Positions 22,480 through 22,823 of a stretch of 22,823 bases of DNA are shown here, in pieces. Within the stretch, counting starts at the first letter, position 1. Every line of letters starts with the position of its first letter. The notes beneath the pieces were generated by a model. That model was not told the origin of the DNA and did no database searches. It saw only the letters and a list, made by a program, of their open reading frames with translations. The stretch covers positions 1 to 22,823 of the forward strand of contig CAXBYZ010000010.1 in NCBI GenBank assembly GCA_963980215.1. The letters are read 5' to 3'. The stretch comes from CAXBYZ01 sp963980215 (lineage in GTDB: Bacteria > Patescibacteriota > Microgenomatia > UBA1400 > CG1-02-47-37). The position numbers and the translations under genes were made by a program.

Positions 22480-22823
22480 ATGGATGATGGCCTGCTAAAT
22501 AAACCCGTTGATGATTCACAAGCAAGTGATGATACTCAGAGTAAAGTTGATGAAGCTTTAAATAGTTTACCGGATGATTTGGAGAAACCAGTCACACCAA
22601 CTACAACTGACCCAATCTCCACTCCAATTACCCCGCCGGCAACTCCTACCCTAGAACCCGAGCCAAGTCTTCCCCCTTTACCCCCGCTTCCCCCTTTACC
22701 AACTGTTGAAGAACCTAAACCGGAAATGCCGGAGGTGGAAGAGGAAAAAGTTGAAGAAATTAAGCCACCAAAAAGAAAGACTGGAAAAGCAGTGAAGTTT
22801 GTTGGTGGAGTTTTGATGCTGGC
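22480..22823 (+). CDS. Proline-rich membrane protein, 5' part only
   Basis: Open from ATG 22480 to the window edge (114 codons and two bases), truncated by the edge, not by mutation. Begins MDDGLLNKPVDDSQ, an acidic stretch, then a long Pro/Thr/Glu-rich tract with repeated LPPLPPLP-type units, then a basic KRKTGKAVKF followed by GGVLMLA, which looks like the start of a membrane segment. A proline-rich cytoplasmic tail before a membrane anchor is the likely layout. It starts 8 nt after the surface protein gene and probably belongs to that operon. Function not recognised. Confidence 0.7.
   Translation, partial: MDDGLLNKPVDDSQASDDTQSKVDEALNSLPDDLEKPVTPTTTDPISTPITPPATPTLEPEPSLPPLPPLPPLPTVEEPKPEMPEVEEEKVEEIKPPKRKTGKAVKFVGGVLML

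Noticed and set aside
1..22823. UGA recoded as glycine (SR1/Gracilibacteria code)
   Set aside because: TGA ends pnp, murJ, pilN-like, pilO-like and other genes at expected lengths, and no in-frame TGA occurs in conserved regions.

Overview
The window reads like a streamlined genome of the Candidate Phyla Radiation (Patescibacteria), most like the Microgenomates side. This is inferred from gene content and minimal proteins, not from a marker tree. The signs are a single-copy core gene set, short versions of RNase J, HrcA, GrpE and IF-2, a Lon ATPase without its protease, almost no Shine-Dalgarno sites, low GC, and type IV pilus-like small membrane proteins. TGA is used as a normal stop (ATGA overlaps, pnp stop), so this is the standard code, not the Gracilibacteria/SR1 code.

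Left part, minus strand, 14.35 kb to 0. A heat-shock operon hrcA-grpE-dnaK-dnaJ plus an unknown membrane protein starts from a textbook -35/-10 promoter overlapped by a diverged CIRCE operator. After a structured gap (24-bp palindrome, TTGACA box, U-tract hairpin, conserved leader hairpin) comes a translation and RNA-decay operon: nusA, infB, a degenerate DHH/NrnA-like protein, rpsO, pnp, a protease-less Lon ATPase, and RNase J.

Middle, 14.35-19.3 kb. A secreted or anchored GH39-like glycosidase (plus strand) converges end-to-end with the lepA-murJ pair (minus strand); murJ and rpsT have back-to-back promoters.

Right part, plus strand, 19.3 kb to the end. rpsT is followed by a tightly coupled operon of PilN-like, PilO-like, a small single-pass protein, a fibronectin/Ig-like surface protein with a PEP-type C-terminal anchor, and the start of a proline-rich membrane protein.

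The least explained signal is a set of small palindromic elements built on GGTTCSGAACC. Type A (about 50 bp) occurs between pnp and lon, inside infB as an in-frame 17-codon insertion, and as the last codons of murJ, in the same reading frame in both genes. Type B is a leader hairpin placed just upstream of both nusA and hrcA, with the same 14-nt loop size and a shared loop sequence. A second theme is that several promoters put the start of transcription at or within a few bases of the start codon, suggesting leaderless mRNAs.
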